A stretch of DNA of 52,669 nucleotides from Chitinophaga pinensis (GCA_945860605.1 CAMAQL010000005.1:1-52669); one strand, 5' to 3'; counted from the stretch's first letter, positions 1 through 8,625 are shown. The notes: generated by a model from the letters alone, not told the origin. A program made the numbers and translations.

Positions 1-83
1 ACGTTCAAGTTGACATCTTGCAAAATAAGGCTACCACTTTGGTAAATATTTGCATGCTCAATTTGTACAACAATTTCACTCAT
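1..83 (-). CDS. ftsE: ABC transporter ATPase, FtsE-like, N-terminus only
   Basis: Only the first 27 codons are inside the window; the rest lies beyond the left edge. The ATG is at 83-81 and the peptide begins MSEIVVQIEHANIYQSGSLI. This matches the opening beta strands of an ABC ATPase, and the IYQ segment is what I recall from Bacteroidota FtsE proteins. FtsE pairs with FtsX at the inner membrane and controls septal cell-wall hydrolases. The Walker A motif is not in view, so another small ABC ATPase is possible. The gene starts 24 bases downstream of the end of purM on the same strand, so the two could share a transcript. Confidence 0.55.
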   Translation of the reverse strand, partial: MSEIVVQIEHANIYQSGSLILQDVNLN

Positions 84-107
84 ATGGTTTGTGTTAATAG
101 ATTAAAA

Positions 108-1286
108 TTAATAGCTAAATACTTCCTTTCCAAAACTTCCTTCTAAAACCAACTCCTTTTTATCTGAGGCTTCCACAAAGCCCACCACTTGCGCTTCTAT
201 CCCTAATCCTTTTGCGATTGTAATTAAGGTGTCAGCAGATGCAGTATCTGTGAAAATTTCTAAACGATGGCCCATATTAAATACTTGGTACATCTCTTTG
301 GTATTCGCTCCAGAATTGGCTTGTATCAATTTGAAGATGGGTGGCGCGTCAAATAAATTATTTTTTATGATACGCATATTGCCTGGTAAATATTTCATGC
401 ACTTTGTTTGACCACCGCCGCTGCAATGGATCATGCCTTTGACTGCATCAAAATGTTCAGTCAAAATAGCTTTCACAAGTGGTGCATAAGTACGTGTAGG
501 GCTCAATAGTAATTTACCAACACTGACCTCGCCAAACCCTTCAATAGCGAGCATATCCGTCATCCTATTTTTTCCTAAGTAAACCACTTCATCCTTTAAA
601 GTTGGTTCAAAAGATTCAGGGAAAGCAGTGGCATAATAATGCGATAAGACATCGTGCCTTGCACTTGTTAAGCCATTGCTTCCTAATCCGCTATTGTATT
701 CTGTCTCGTAATTCGCTTTGCCAGAACTTGAGAAACCAACAATCACTTGTCCTGGTGCAATTAAGTCGTTGGTGATTAATTTTGATTTAGGCCATCTAGC
801 AGTCATGGTACCATTCACCGCAATGGTTCTTACCACATCTCCTACATCTGCAGTTTCACCGCCCAAGAATGCAATTTCAACTCCAAATGTTTTAAGTGTA
901 TTAAAAAAATCTTGAGTACCATTGATCACCTGACTTATCACTTCACCGGTAATTAATAATTTATTACGATCAATGGTGGATGAAAATAAAATTTGATCAT
1001 AGATGCCTACGCACAATAAGTCATCTAAATTCATTGCAATTGCATCTTGCGCAATGCCTTTCCAAACAGATGCATCGCCAGTTTCTTTCCAATATAAATA
1101 AGCTAAAATACTTTTAGTACCTGCCCCATCTGCATGCATGATATTAATGTGGTCTTGACTGCCTCCTAAAAAATCCGAATATAATTTACAAAAAGCGTTT
1201 GCATATAAGCCTTGATCTAAATCCTGAATGGCGGCATGAACTTCTTCTTTTTGAGCGGATACGCCGCGCTGAGCATACAATGACAT
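108..1286 (-). CDS. purM: Phosphoribosylformylglycinamidine cyclo-ligase (AIR synthetase)
   Basis: This 392-residue protein closes the imidazole ring of purines, making AIR from FGAM and ATP in the cytoplasm. It carries the family signature HADGAGTKS at residues 51-59 and a second conserved glycine-rich stretch, FLGGETADVGD, near residue 140. At about 390 residues it is longer than the roughly 345-residue E. coli enzyme, which I recall as normal for the Bacteroidota form. The ATG at 1286 is followed at once by a plausible N-terminus, and a promoter box lies 22 bases upstream. The gene is divergent from ribF. purC, another purine gene, sits about 28 kb away, so purine genes are scattered. Confidence 0.93.
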   Translation of the reverse strand: MSLYAQRGVSAQKEEVHAAIQDLDQGLYANAFCKLYSDFLGGSQDHINIMHADGAGTKSILAYLYWKETGDASVWKGIAQDAIAMNLDDLLCVGIYDQILFSSTIDRNKLLITGEVISQVINGTQDFFNTLKTFGVEIAFLGGETADVGDVVRTIAVNGTMTARWPKSKLITNDLIAPGQVIVGFSSSGKANYETEYNSGLGSNGLTSARHDVLSHYYATAFPESFEPTLKDEVVYLGKNRMTDMLAIEGFGEVSVGKLLLSPTRTYAPLVKAILTEHFDAVKGMIHCSGGGQTKCMKYLPGNMRIIKNNLFDAPPIFKLIQANSGANTKEMYQVFNMGHRLEIFTDTASADTLITIAKGLGIEAQVVGFVEASDKKELVLEGSFGKEVFSY

Positions 1287-1307
1287 GGCTATAAATTGAT
1301 TTTACAA

Positions 1308-1315
1308 CAAAGGTA
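1308..1315 (-). promoter_or_regulatory. -7 promoter box for purM
   Basis: Read on the minus strand this is TACCTTTG, an exact match to the Bacteroidota consensus TAnnTTTG. It lies 21 bases upstream of the purM ATG. No TTG at the usual -33 spacing was found. It lies only nine bases from the plus-strand box of ribF. Confidence 0.5.
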
Positions 1316-1336
1316 CAATTGTTTTACATTTGTACC
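1312..1336. repeat. Inverted repeat between divergent purM and ribF promoters
   Basis: The seven-base arms GGTACAA (1312-1318) and TTGTACC (1330-1336) are exact complements separated by 11 bases. They overlap both -7 boxes, so a dimeric repressor bound here would block both genes. This is only an inference from position; chance occurrence in AT-rich DNA is quite possible. Confidence 0.3.
1325..1332 (+). promoter_or_regulatory. -7 promoter box for ribF
   Basis: TACATTTG matches the Bacteroidota consensus TAnnTTTG exactly and ends 21 bases before the preferred ribF ATG at 1354. This placement argues against the TTG codon at 1330, which lies inside the box, being the translation start. Confidence 0.5.
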
Positions 1337-1353
1337 CTATTTACAAGATAAAG

Positions 1354-2301
1354 ATGAAGGTTCACCAAGATTTAACTTCCCTACCCCAATTTAAAGACGC
1401 CATTGTGACAATGGGCGCTTTTGATGGTGTGCATAAAGGACACCAACAAATCATTCAAAGGATGAAGCAGTTGGCACAAAAAGTGCAGGGGGAAACCATC
1501 ATCATTACTTTTCATCCACATCCTAGAAAGGTCATCTCTTCTGTACCTGGAGAAATCAAGCAATTAAGCAATATTAAAGAAAGGATTCATCTACTAGAGG
1601 CAGCGGGAATAGATCATCTAGTGATCATCAATTTTGATTACAAATTCTCTAATTTATCTGCAGAGCAGTATGTGGAAGATTTTTTATACCAATATTTTAA
1701 GCCTAATACTGTTATTGTGGGCTATGACCATCATTTTGGAAAAGGTAGAAATGGTAATATTGAATTGTTAAAAGCCATGGGTACAAGCTTGAATTTTAAA
1801 GTAGAAGAAATCAACGAGCAACTGGTGCATAATGAAATAATTAGCTCCACGTTAATCAGAAATTATATCTCAGAACAACAAATCAAGAAGGCAAATGATT
1901 TACTAGGATATGCCTATTTCTTTGAAGGATTTGTTGTTAGAGGAAATCAATTGGGCAGAACCATTGGTTACCCTACTGCTAATTTACATATCAATGACGA
2001 AGAGAAATTGATCCCAGCAAATGGTGTCTATGCTGTGAAAGTAAAGGGTGATTGCACCAATCATGCAATTGTGGATGGCATGATGAATATTGGAATACGC
2101 CCCACTGTAGATGGACAAAAGAAAGTGATTGAAGTCAATATATTTAATTTTGACCAAGACATTTACGAACAATATATCACTGTATTGGTCTATGAATTTA
2201 TTAGAGGAGAAGTTAAATTCGATGGATTAGATGCTTTAAAAAATCAACTGCATCAAGACAAAATAACAGCTTCAGCAATCTTAGCTAATTACGAAGTCTA
2301 A
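1354..2301 (+). CDS. ribF: Bifunctional riboflavin kinase / FAD synthetase
   Basis: The 315-residue protein phosphorylates riboflavin to FMN and adenylates FMN to FAD in the cytoplasm. The N-terminal half is the nucleotidyl transferase, with GAFDGVHKGHQ near residue 22 holding the nucleotide-binding GxxDGVHxGH motif. The C-terminal half is the flavokinase, with GRTIGYPTANL near residue 199 holding the PTAN motif. Length is normal for the family. An in-frame TTG at 1330 would add eight residues, but it falls inside the -7 promoter box, so I chose the ATG. The gene is convergent with holA, and the two stops are 17 bases apart. Confidence 0.93.
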   Translation: MKVHQDLTSLPQFKDAIVTMGAFDGVHKGHQQIIQRMKQLAQKVQGETIIITFHPHPRKVISSVPGEIKQLSNIKERIHLLEAAGIDHLVIINFDYKFSNLSAEQYVEDFLYQYFKPNTVIVGYDHHFGKGRNGNIELLKAMGTSLNFKVEEINEQLVHNEIISSTLIRNYISEQQIKKANDLLGYAYFFEGFVVRGNQLGRTIGYPTANLHINDEEKLIPANGVYAVKVKGDCTNHAIVDGMMNIGIRPTVDGQKKVIEVNIFNFDQDIYEQYITVLVYEFIRGEVKFDGLDALKNQLHQDKITASAILANYEV

Positions 2302-2322
2302 TTAGATTAAGATTAGATTAAG
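2301..2322. repeat. 11-base tandem duplication at the ribF/holA junction
   Basis: ATTAGATTAAG occurs twice, back to back, at 2301-2311 and 2312-2322. It fills the gap between the two convergent genes and includes the last base of the ribF stop codon and the end of holA. It looks like a small slippage duplication with no evident function. Confidence 0.6.
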
Positions 2323-3316
2323 ACATTATTTTCACTACCAATTCCTTTAATAAATCTGCATCCGTATTGCTTGCATCATTGATGCCTATTACCCGAAGAT
2401 TGTATTCATGAATCAACAATAGTATCTGTTCCACTTTTGCAGGGTTATAATGCCTAGTAGCCGCCATCGTAGTTTTGATAGAAAAGAAATTCAAACCTAC
2501 TTCGGCCATGATTCTTTTTTCGTCGTTGGTTCCTAGGCCGTAAACCGAATATAGTTTACTAAAAAAACCATAAAGTGTTGGCAAGATCAATTGAATGGGC
2601 GCTGCTTTTTGATTGGATTCAAAATATTGAATCATCTGGATCGCCTTAGAGAATTTTTTATGTGCAATCGCGTCCTGAAATTCAAAGGCATTAAATTCTT
2701 TGCTAATTCCAATATATTTTTCGATATCGTCTTCGGTGATTTTTTTTCGATCCCCTAAATTCACTATTAACTTTTCTAGCTCATTTTTAATCCTGCTTAA
2801 ATCATTCCCAATATGATCCACAATTATTTGAACCGCTTTAGGGCTAATTTGATACCCATTGTCTGCCACCCATTGATTGACCCATTCAGGTAATTTATTG
2901 TCATACATCTTCTTGGTGCTAAGAACTACCGCTTTTGTTTTAAGTAATTTTGCCAAGGCAGAACGCCCATCTACATTTTTGTCTTTATGGGCTACAATTA
3001 AGATCGTAGATGATAAGGGGTTTTCAATGTAGGAAACCAATTTCTCAATTGAATTCATATGTTGCGCCTCTTTTAAAATGACAACTTGCTTTTCTGCAAA
3101 AACGGGATAACGTTTACATGCATTGACCACCTCGGCCCAATCGGCATCTTTGCCATAAAAGACCGTCAAATTAAAGGCTTGATCTGCCTCAGGTAATAAC
3201 TTGTGTTCTGCATACTGCACTAACTGATCTATATAAAACGACTCTTCCCCTTCCAGCCAATAGACGGCGTCGAAGACGTTATTTTTCCAATTGGATAATA
3301 TTTTGGAAATAGGCAT
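2318..3316 (-). CDS. holA: DNA polymerase III subunit delta
   Basis: This 332-residue protein is the delta subunit of the clamp loader, which opens the beta sliding clamp at primed DNA. The N-terminus (MPISKILSNWKNN, then VYWLEGEESFYIDQL) and the stretch RYPVFAEKQVVILKEAQ are typical of HolA. The C-terminal half, with FEFQDAIAHKKFSKAI, matches the helical collar domain. Length is normal. A TTG at 3322 would add two residues. I prefer the ATG at 3316, which lies only three bases from a perfect promoter box, so the message may have no leader. Confidence 0.9.
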   Translation of the reverse strand: MPISKILSNWKNNVFDAVYWLEGEESFYIDQLVQYAEHKLLPEADQAFNLTVFYGKDADWAEVVNACKRYPVFAEKQVVILKEAQHMNSIEKLVSYIENPLSSTILIVAHKDKNVDGRSALAKLLKTKAVVLSTKKMYDNKLPEWVNQWVADNGYQISPKAVQIIVDHIGNDLSRIKNELEKLIVNLGDRKKITEDDIEKYIGISKEFNAFEFQDAIAHKKFSKAIQMIQYFESNQKAAPIQLILPTLYGFFSKLYSVYGLGTNDEKRIMAEVGLNFFSIKTTMAATRHYNPAKVEQILLLIHEYNLRVIGINDASNTDADLLKELVVKIMS

Positions 3317-3319
3317 CCC

Positions 3320-3327
3320 CAAAGATA
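3320..3327 (-). promoter_or_regulatory. -7 promoter box for holA, very close to the ATG
   Basis: On the minus strand this is TATCTTTG, a perfect match to TAnnTTTG. Only three bases separate it from the holA ATG at 3316. If it is used, transcription would start at or within a base or two of the start codon. Confidence 0.45.
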
Positions 3328-3349
3328 TACAGGAATGGCGTTTTTTTTA

Positions 3350-3357
3350 TATCTTTG
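3350..3357 (+). promoter_or_regulatory. -7 promoter box for the coiled-coil gene
   Basis: TATCTTTG is a perfect TAnnTTTG match, 24 bases before the ATG at 3382. It faces away from the identical holA box 22 bases to the left. No -33 TTG is visible at the usual spacing. Confidence 0.55.
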
Positions 3358-3381
3358 CAAAATAAATAAACATATTTTATT

Positions 3382-4296
3382 ATGAGCAATGAAAATTCAG
3401 GTAACGGAGGCAAAATTATAATTGCTGCTTTGGCGGTTGCCCTAATAGGTTCATGGATCTACTTTAGTTCTTCTAAGACTGAAATTATCACCAACTACAC
3501 GATGCAAGTAAATAACTTAGATAGCGCTAAGAATGCTATTCAATCAGATTTTATTGCAGTTTCTGCAAAAGCAGATTCATTGACACAGCAAAACACCACA
3601 TTACAAGGAGATTTATTATCTAAGTCAAAAGATATCCAACAATTAAAATCTAATATCAGCACCCTGTTACAAAAAAAGAATGCAACAGATAAGGAATTAG
3701 TAGAAGCGAAAGCAATGATCGCTGAACTAAACGTAAAAGTGACTGGATTATTCACTGATTTAGCAAAAGCGCAAGAAGAAAACAAAGTATTGACAGTAAA
3801 GAATGAAGTTTTATCTACTGAAAATACCAACCTTAATACTAATTTAACTTCAACTACAAAGGAAAAAGAAAGATTACAAGACATCGGATCTACTTTACAT
3901 GCATCTACTTTCAGTATCCAAGCTATTTTAGTGAAAGCGGATGGTTCTGAAAAAGTAACTACCTCTGCAAAAAAAGCTAATACCATTCGTTTGTCTTTTC
4001 AAATTGACAAAAATAGAATCACCCCTTCTGGTTCTCAAGATTTATATGTATGTATCACTGCCCCTAACGGTGTAAGTTTTAGCGAAGGCGGTAAAATCAA
4101 TACAAGAGAAGATGGCACTAAGGCTTATTCAAATAAAATAGCAGTGCAATATGTTCAAAATGCTGTATTACCAATTAGCTACGACATAAAGCAAAGTGCT
4201 AAATTGATTGAAGGCGACTACTTAGTAGAAGTTTATAACAATGGTTTCAAAATTGGCGAAGGAAAAACGACTTTGAAAAAAGGTGGATTATTCTAA
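3382..4296 (+). CDS. Membrane-anchored coiled-coil protein of unknown function
   Basis: I do not recognise a named family for this 304-residue protein. A short, Asn/Gly-rich cytoplasmic tail is followed by one membrane segment at about residues 12-29. A long coiled coil of Asn-, Lys- and Leu-rich heptads follows (about 38-165). The C-terminal domain (about 170-300) looks all-beta: it has alternating hydrophobic strands and ends in a basic KKGGLF tail. The predicted layout is inner-membrane anchor, periplasmic rod, then a small beta domain. The gene has its own promoter and a strong terminator, so it is a single-gene transcript. It could be a cell-envelope spacer or scaffold, but nothing in the sequence proves that. 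Confidence 0.8.
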   Translation: MSNENSGNGGKIIIAALAVALIGSWIYFSSSKTEIITNYTMQVNNLDSAKNAIQSDFIAVSAKADSLTQQNTTLQGDLLSKSKDIQQLKSNISTLLQKKNATDKELVEAKAMIAELNVKVTGLFTDLAKAQEENKVLTVKNEVLSTENTNLNTNLTSTTKEKERLQDIGSTLHASTFSIQAILVKADGSEKVTTSAKKANTIRLSFQIDKNRITPSGSQDLYVCITAPNGVSFSEGGKINTREDGTKAYSNKIAVQYVQNAVLPISYDIKQSAKLIEGDYLVEVYNNGFKIGEGKTTLKKGGLF

Positions 4297-4311
4297 CCCT
4301 TTACAATACTT

Positions 4312-4346
4312 AAAAAAAGCCACTCAAATTTGAGTGGCTTTTTTTT
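4312..4346. terminator. Two-way rho-independent terminator
   Basis: The 20-base stem region 4319-4338 (GCCACTCAAATTTGAGTGGC) is a perfect palindrome. It is flanked by seven A on the left and eight T on the right. It can therefore end transcripts from both the coiled-coil gene on the plus strand and the small gene and glgB run on the minus strand. Confidence 0.9.
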
Positions 4347-4364
4347 ACTTATAACCCATCTAAT

Positions 4365-4748
4365 TTAATACGTCAACTCAATATTGTTATCTTGTAATTC
4401 ACTTCCTACATTTAATAAGGAAAAATTGTTATAAGACAACGCATAAAACCATAACTGAATGGCGGCAGGAGAAATATTTTCTACGAAAAAGTTTACTTTA
4501 TTTAGATAAACAAATAGTTTGTCATTTAAAGTAAAATCATTTTCTTCTGCGACCCATTGATTTAATACATTCTTGAAATTAGCCAACTCAGCATCCAATA
4601 AATGATCAAATGCATGTAATTGAATCATTTCAGATACTGCATCATACATTAAAGCTTTGTTACATGTTTTCATAACATAGGGTTTGATTATGATGTAAAG
4701 TTCCAACCCTAATTTAAACAAATTGTTAACATAAGCTTGGTTTTCCAC
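4365..4748 (-). CDS. Small hypothetical protein downstream of glgB
   Basis: I do not recognise this protein of about 127 residues. It looks mostly helical and is rich in Asn, Leu and Tyr, with no signal peptide, clear membrane span or metal motif. The start is uncertain. A GTG at 4748 gives a coherent N-terminus (VENQAYVNNLFKLGLE); the first ATG, at 4673, gives 102 residues. An ATG at 4859 is open too, but it lies inside glgB in another frame and is unlikely. The gene lies 29 bases past the end of glgB on the same strand and before the two-way terminator, so it is probably the last gene of the glgB transcript. Whether it is translated is unproven. Confidence 0.5.
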   Translation of the reverse strand: MENQAYVNNLFKLGLELYIIIKPYVMKTCNKALMYDAVSEMIQLHAFDHLLDAELANFKNVLNQWVAEENDFTLNDKLFVYLNKVNFFVENISPAAIQLWFYALSYNNFSLLNVGSELQDNNIELTY

Positions 4749-4777
4749 AATGTGTAAAACTTGCAAACAAATGCGCC

Positions 4778-6718
4778 TTATTTCATTACGACTGCTGCTA
4801 ATGGAGGTAATTCTAGATGTAATTCCATTAATTGATTTGTGCCATCCAATAATGTGCATCGAACATTTTGATTATTTACATTGCCCGATCCCCAAAAGGC
4901 ATGATCATCACTATTAAAGATTTCCTTCCAAATGGTTTTCCCTTGCACACGAATCGGAAATTGATGCCTTGGAACTGGTGTCATATTAAAGACGACCAAA
5001 ATAGCTTGGTCAGGGTCCTTCGCTTTTCGTTTAAAAGCAATAATACCCTCTTGACGTTGATTCAATTCTACCCATTCAAATCCGCTTGCTTCATATTGTA
5101 GCTCATACAATGCTGGGTGTGTTTTATACAATGCATTTAATTGCTGCACACAATATTTCATGCCACCATGATTTGGGTATTGCAATAAGTCCCACTGTAA
5201 TTCTGACTGAAAGTCCCATTCCTTCGTCGCTGCAAATTCATTCCCCATGAACATCAATTTCGCACCTGGGTGTAAAAACATATACGCATACAATAATCTA
5301 AGGTTGGCAAATTTTTGCCACGCGTCGCCTGGCATTTTATACAGCATTGGACTTTTACCATGCACGACTTCGTCGTGACTTAAAGGCAACATAAAATGTT
5401 CATCATAATAATACATCATGGAAAAACTAAATTTATCCTGCGCTCCAGAACGCATGATAGGATCTAGTTTAAAATAATCCAAACTGTCATGCATCCATCC
5501 CATCATCCATTTCATTCCAAAACCCAATCCATCCATAAATACCGGCTGACTTATGCCCGGCCAATCTGATGCTTCTTCTGCAATGGTTTGAATAGCTGGG
5601 AAGTCCCTATATAAAGTGATGTTTAAATCTTTAATAAACTCAATCGCTTCTATATTCCCATTCCCGCCAAATTCGTTCGGTTCCCATTGACCTTCTGTTC
5701 TGCTGTAATCCAATCTCAACATAGAACTTACAGCATCTACTCTCAGGCCATCAATATGAAATTGATCACACCAAAATTTAGCACTGCTAATTAAGAAGGA
5801 TTTTACTTCACCTCTTTTATAATTAAAAATATAAGAATTCCAGTCGGGATGATATCCTTTTCGCATGTCTGCATATTCATAGGTATTAGCGCCATCAAAC
5901 ATAAATAAACCATGACTATCATATGGAAAATGCGATGGCACCCAGTCCAAGATCACACCAATGCTTGCTTGATGAAAAGCATCCACTAATGCTGCAAATG
6001 CTTGGGGATTCCCAAATCTAGAAGTGGGCGCAAAAAAACCTGCCCCCTGATACCCCCAACTTCCATCAAATGGATGTTCCATCACAGGCATGAATTCGAC
6101 ATGCGTGAAACCCATTTCTTTCACGTAGGGAACCAATAAGTCGATTAGTTGTATGTAGCTATTGTAACTGTCGGAATTGTTCATATCTGGTCGCATCCAA
6201 CTAGCTAAATGCACTTCGTACACCGAATAGGGTTGGTCTATTCGATTTTTGATCTTTCTATCTTCCATCCATTGTTGATCCTTCCACTGATAGGCTGTTT
6301 GCCAAGTAATTGAGGCGGTTTCTGGCCTTAATTCCCAATAATGCGCATAAGGATCCCCCTTATCTAGTTTCAAGCCCTTATAACCATGAATATGGTATTT
6401 ATAGACTTCACCTTGTCCGACATTTGGAATAAAACCTTCCCAGATTCCCGAAGCTTCTAATCGAACTTTTAATGGATGTGCCTCATTGTTCCAATCATTA
6501 AAATTGCCTGTAACAAATACGGCAGTCGCATTTGGAGCCCATACACTAAAATAGGTTCCATGCACACCCAACACTTCAATCTGTTTATTGCCAAATAATT
6601 GATATAAAGTAGAATGAGTTCCATGTTGAAAAGCATGGACATCATCGTCTGTAAAGAGCGAATAATTCCAAACCGCTTGGGCAGTATCTACAAAATGTAT
6701 TGCTTCGTATTTTGACAT
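4778..6718 (-). CDS. glgB: 1,4-alpha-glucan branching enzyme
   Basis: This 646-residue GH13 enzyme cuts alpha-1,4 glucan chains and re-attaches them by alpha-1,6 links to branch glycogen in the cytoplasm. A CBM48 domain (about 50-130, with YFSVWAPNATAVFVTGNFNDW) precedes the catalytic barrel and a C-terminal beta domain. The expected catalytic residues are present: Asp328 in GLRVDAV, Glu381 in IAEEASDW and Asp449 in LSHDEVVHGK. Its ATG is two bases after the amylase stop codon, so the two are co-transcribed. Length is somewhat shorter than the roughly 730 residues of E. coli GlgB, because the extra N-terminal domain is missing, as in many bacteria. Confidence 0.95.
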   Translation of the reverse strand: MSKYEAIHFVDTAQAVWNYSLFTDDDVHAFQHGTHSTLYQLFGNKQIEVLGVHGTYFSVWAPNATAVFVTGNFNDWNNEAHPLKVRLEASGIWEGFIPNVGQGEVYKYHIHGYKGLKLDKGDPYAHYWELRPETASITWQTAYQWKDQQWMEDRKIKNRIDQPYSVYEVHLASWMRPDMNNSDSYNSYIQLIDLLVPYVKEMGFTHVEFMPVMEHPFDGSWGYQGAGFFAPTSRFGNPQAFAALVDAFHQASIGVILDWVPSHFPYDSHGLFMFDGANTYEYADMRKGYHPDWNSYIFNYKRGEVKSFLISSAKFWCDQFHIDGLRVDAVSSMLRLDYSRTEGQWEPNEFGGNGNIEAIEFIKDLNITLYRDFPAIQTIAEEASDWPGISQPVFMDGLGFGMKWMMGWMHDSLDYFKLDPIMRSGAQDKFSFSMMYYYDEHFMLPLSHDEVVHGKSPMLYKMPGDAWQKFANLRLLYAYMFLHPGAKLMFMGNEFAATKEWDFQSELQWDLLQYPNHGGMKYCVQQLNALYKTHPALYELQYEASGFEWVELNQRQEGIIAFKRKAKDPDQAILVVFNMTPVPRHQFPIRVQGKTIWKEIFNSDDHAFWGSGNVNNQNVRCTLLDGTNQLMELHLELPPLAAVVMK

Positions 6719-6720
6719 GG

Positions 6721-8574
6721 TTATTTAGTTAATTCAATCACTTGCATACCCATTGCAGGTATTGAAAATGTAGCACCTATTTGACTTCCTGAAATAATTT
6801 CCTTACCGCCTTTATAGGCACTTGTTCTTTCTGCATAATTGGACATGTTCACATTTCTAGCCTTCGTATCAGTATTCATTACAATCATCACAGATTGTTT
6901 ATTGTCATACCTAAAATAAACATACAATCCATCTTCAGGAATATACTGCATCATGTTACCTGTTTTTAGTGCGGATGATTTTGTACGATACGATCCAAGG
7001 GCTTGAACATAATGTAAAAAGTCGGATTCTTCATTCGTTAATCCTGTTTCTGTGAATGCATTCTTTTTATCACCTTGCCATCCACCCGGAAAGTCAAGCC
7101 TTACCCAACCATCAGGATTGGAAATCCCTTTCATTAAAACTTCAGACCCATAATACAATTGTGGTATACCACGACAAGTATACAGCCATGCATAAGCCAT
7201 TTTAGTTTTAGCAATACTTTCTCCCAAAGAAGAATGGATTCTTGTCATATCATGATTGTCTAAAAATGTGACATTATTATTGGCTTGTTTGTATAAAAAA
7301 TCAGCCGACAAAGTATTGTATAATTTAATGACCCCAGTAGACCAACCATTGGGCTCATTTAAAGCTGGAAGGATACCACCAAATAGCAAACTAAAATCAG
7401 ATGTCGATTTTAAATTACTTTTAAAAGGTAGATTGTAATTATTTTCTACATAGTAAGCTTGGGAAGCGACCCCATCCACCCAACATTCTCCGAATGTAAA
7501 TATTTTAGGATACTCGTCTAATAAAGCCTTATTTAAACGATTCATGACATCCACATTACAATATTTGTAAGTGTCTACTCTAAATGCGTCCACACCAAAT
7601 GTTTCTACAGACCAAATAGCGTTTTGTGTTAAATATTTTTCGACCATTGGGTGCTCATGATTGATATCTGGCATCTCGGTCGTAAACCAGCCATCAATCA
7701 TGCGTTTAGCATCTGCTGCCGAGTGGTAAGGATCAAAAACTGCTTGTTCTCTATAATGTGTTTGAGTATATGTAGGCCATTGGTGCAACCAATTTTTGTC
7801 CGGTGCATCTTGAACTAAAAAATGAAACCTACCAAAATGATTGTAGACAATATCTTGAATTAATTTCATCCCTCTTTTATGCAAACTATCGCTTAATGCT
7901 AAGTAGGCTTTATCGCCGCCAAGCCTGGTTTCTGTTTTATAGTTATTGGTTGCAGCATATCCGTGTTCAGTTCTATCAGGCATATTATTTTCTACCACAG
8001 GTGTCATCCATAAAGAAGTTACACCAAGCTTTTGCATATAATCCAAATGATTGGCCACGCCTTGCAAGTCTCCTCCATGTCTTAAAAAAATCTCTGACCT
8101 ATTTAAAGATTGGTCTTTTAATCCAGGGATTTTATCATTCGTTGAATCCCCATTACTAAAACGATCAGGCATTAAAAAATAAATCAAATCGGCAGCACTT
8201 AATCCTTGTGCAAAATCAACACCTCTGTTTTTTCTTCTTGGAAGTAAAGGCCAATTAAAATTAGTTATCTTACCAGTAGCTGTAATTTTTAATTGAACAT
8301 TACCAGGTTTCGCCATCGCACCAATTTCTAGATCTACTGCGATATAATGTCCATTTTCAAAATGATGTATTTTTTGAACTTTTACTCCGGGATAATTAAC
8401 TGCAATAGTTGCCTTACTAAAATCTGCATCTGCCGATCTTAATAAAACTTGTACTTGATTGTACTTCATACCAGCAAACCAATTACTTGGATAGGCTTCG
8501 GTAGCAGTTGCTTGCATTGTCGATAATAAAAAACCAATAATGGCTAAAACAGGAACATAGAATGCTCTTTTCAT
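6721..8574 (-). CDS. Exported GH13 alpha-amylase / cyclomaltodextrinase-type enzyme
   Basis: This 617-residue glycoside hydrolase should cut alpha-1,4 bonds in maltodextrins or cyclodextrins in the periplasm. A signal peptide ends near residue 24 (MQATATEA) with no lipobox cysteine. An N-terminal beta domain of the cyclomaltodextrinase type (about 28-110) follows, then the GH13 barrel (about 125-520) and a C-terminal beta domain. The catalytic triad is intact: Asp334 in FRVDTYKY, Glu363 in FGECWVDG and Asp442 in LDNHDMTR. It lies between the SLC45-like transporter and glgB on one strand. Product specificity (neopullulanase, amylase or cyclomaltodextrinase) cannot be read from sequence. Confidence 0.9.
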   Translation of the reverse strand: MKRAFYVPVLAIIGFLLSTMQATATEAYPSNWFAGMKYNQVQVLLRSADADFSKATIAVNYPGVKVQKIHHFENGHYIAVDLEIGAMAKPGNVQLKITATGKITNFNWPLLPRRKNRGVDFAQGLSAADLIYFLMPDRFSNGDSTNDKIPGLKDQSLNRSEIFLRHGGDLQGVANHLDYMQKLGVTSLWMTPVVENNMPDRTEHGYAATNNYKTETRLGGDKAYLALSDSLHKRGMKLIQDIVYNHFGRFHFLVQDAPDKNWLHQWPTYTQTHYREQAVFDPYHSAADAKRMIDGWFTTEMPDINHEHPMVEKYLTQNAIWSVETFGVDAFRVDTYKYCNVDVMNRLNKALLDEYPKIFTFGECWVDGVASQAYYVENNYNLPFKSNLKSTSDFSLLFGGILPALNEPNGWSTGVIKLYNTLSADFLYKQANNNVTFLDNHDMTRIHSSLGESIAKTKMAYAWLYTCRGIPQLYYGSEVLMKGISNPDGWVRLDFPGGWQGDKKNAFTETGLTNEESDFLHYVQALGSYRTKSSALKTGNMMQYIPEDGLYVYFRYDNKQSVMIVMNTDTKARNVNMSNYAERTSAYKGGKEIISGSQIGATFSIPAMGMQVIELTK

Positions 8575-8625
8575 AATTTCTACTGGTTGAACGTTAAATA
8601 CTTTTAAATAAATGTCTGCAAAAAA

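Noticed and set aside
3540-3986. 148-codon open frame antisense to the coiled-coil gene
   Set aside because: It is the mirror of a Lys/Gln/Asn-rich coding frame, has a Phe/Ser/Cys-rich unprotein-like composition and lies wholly inside a gene with promoter and terminator.
7803-8159. 118-codon open frame antisense to the amylase gene
   Set aside because: Tyr/Leu-rich shadow of a conserved GH13 catalytic region; no promoter or family match.
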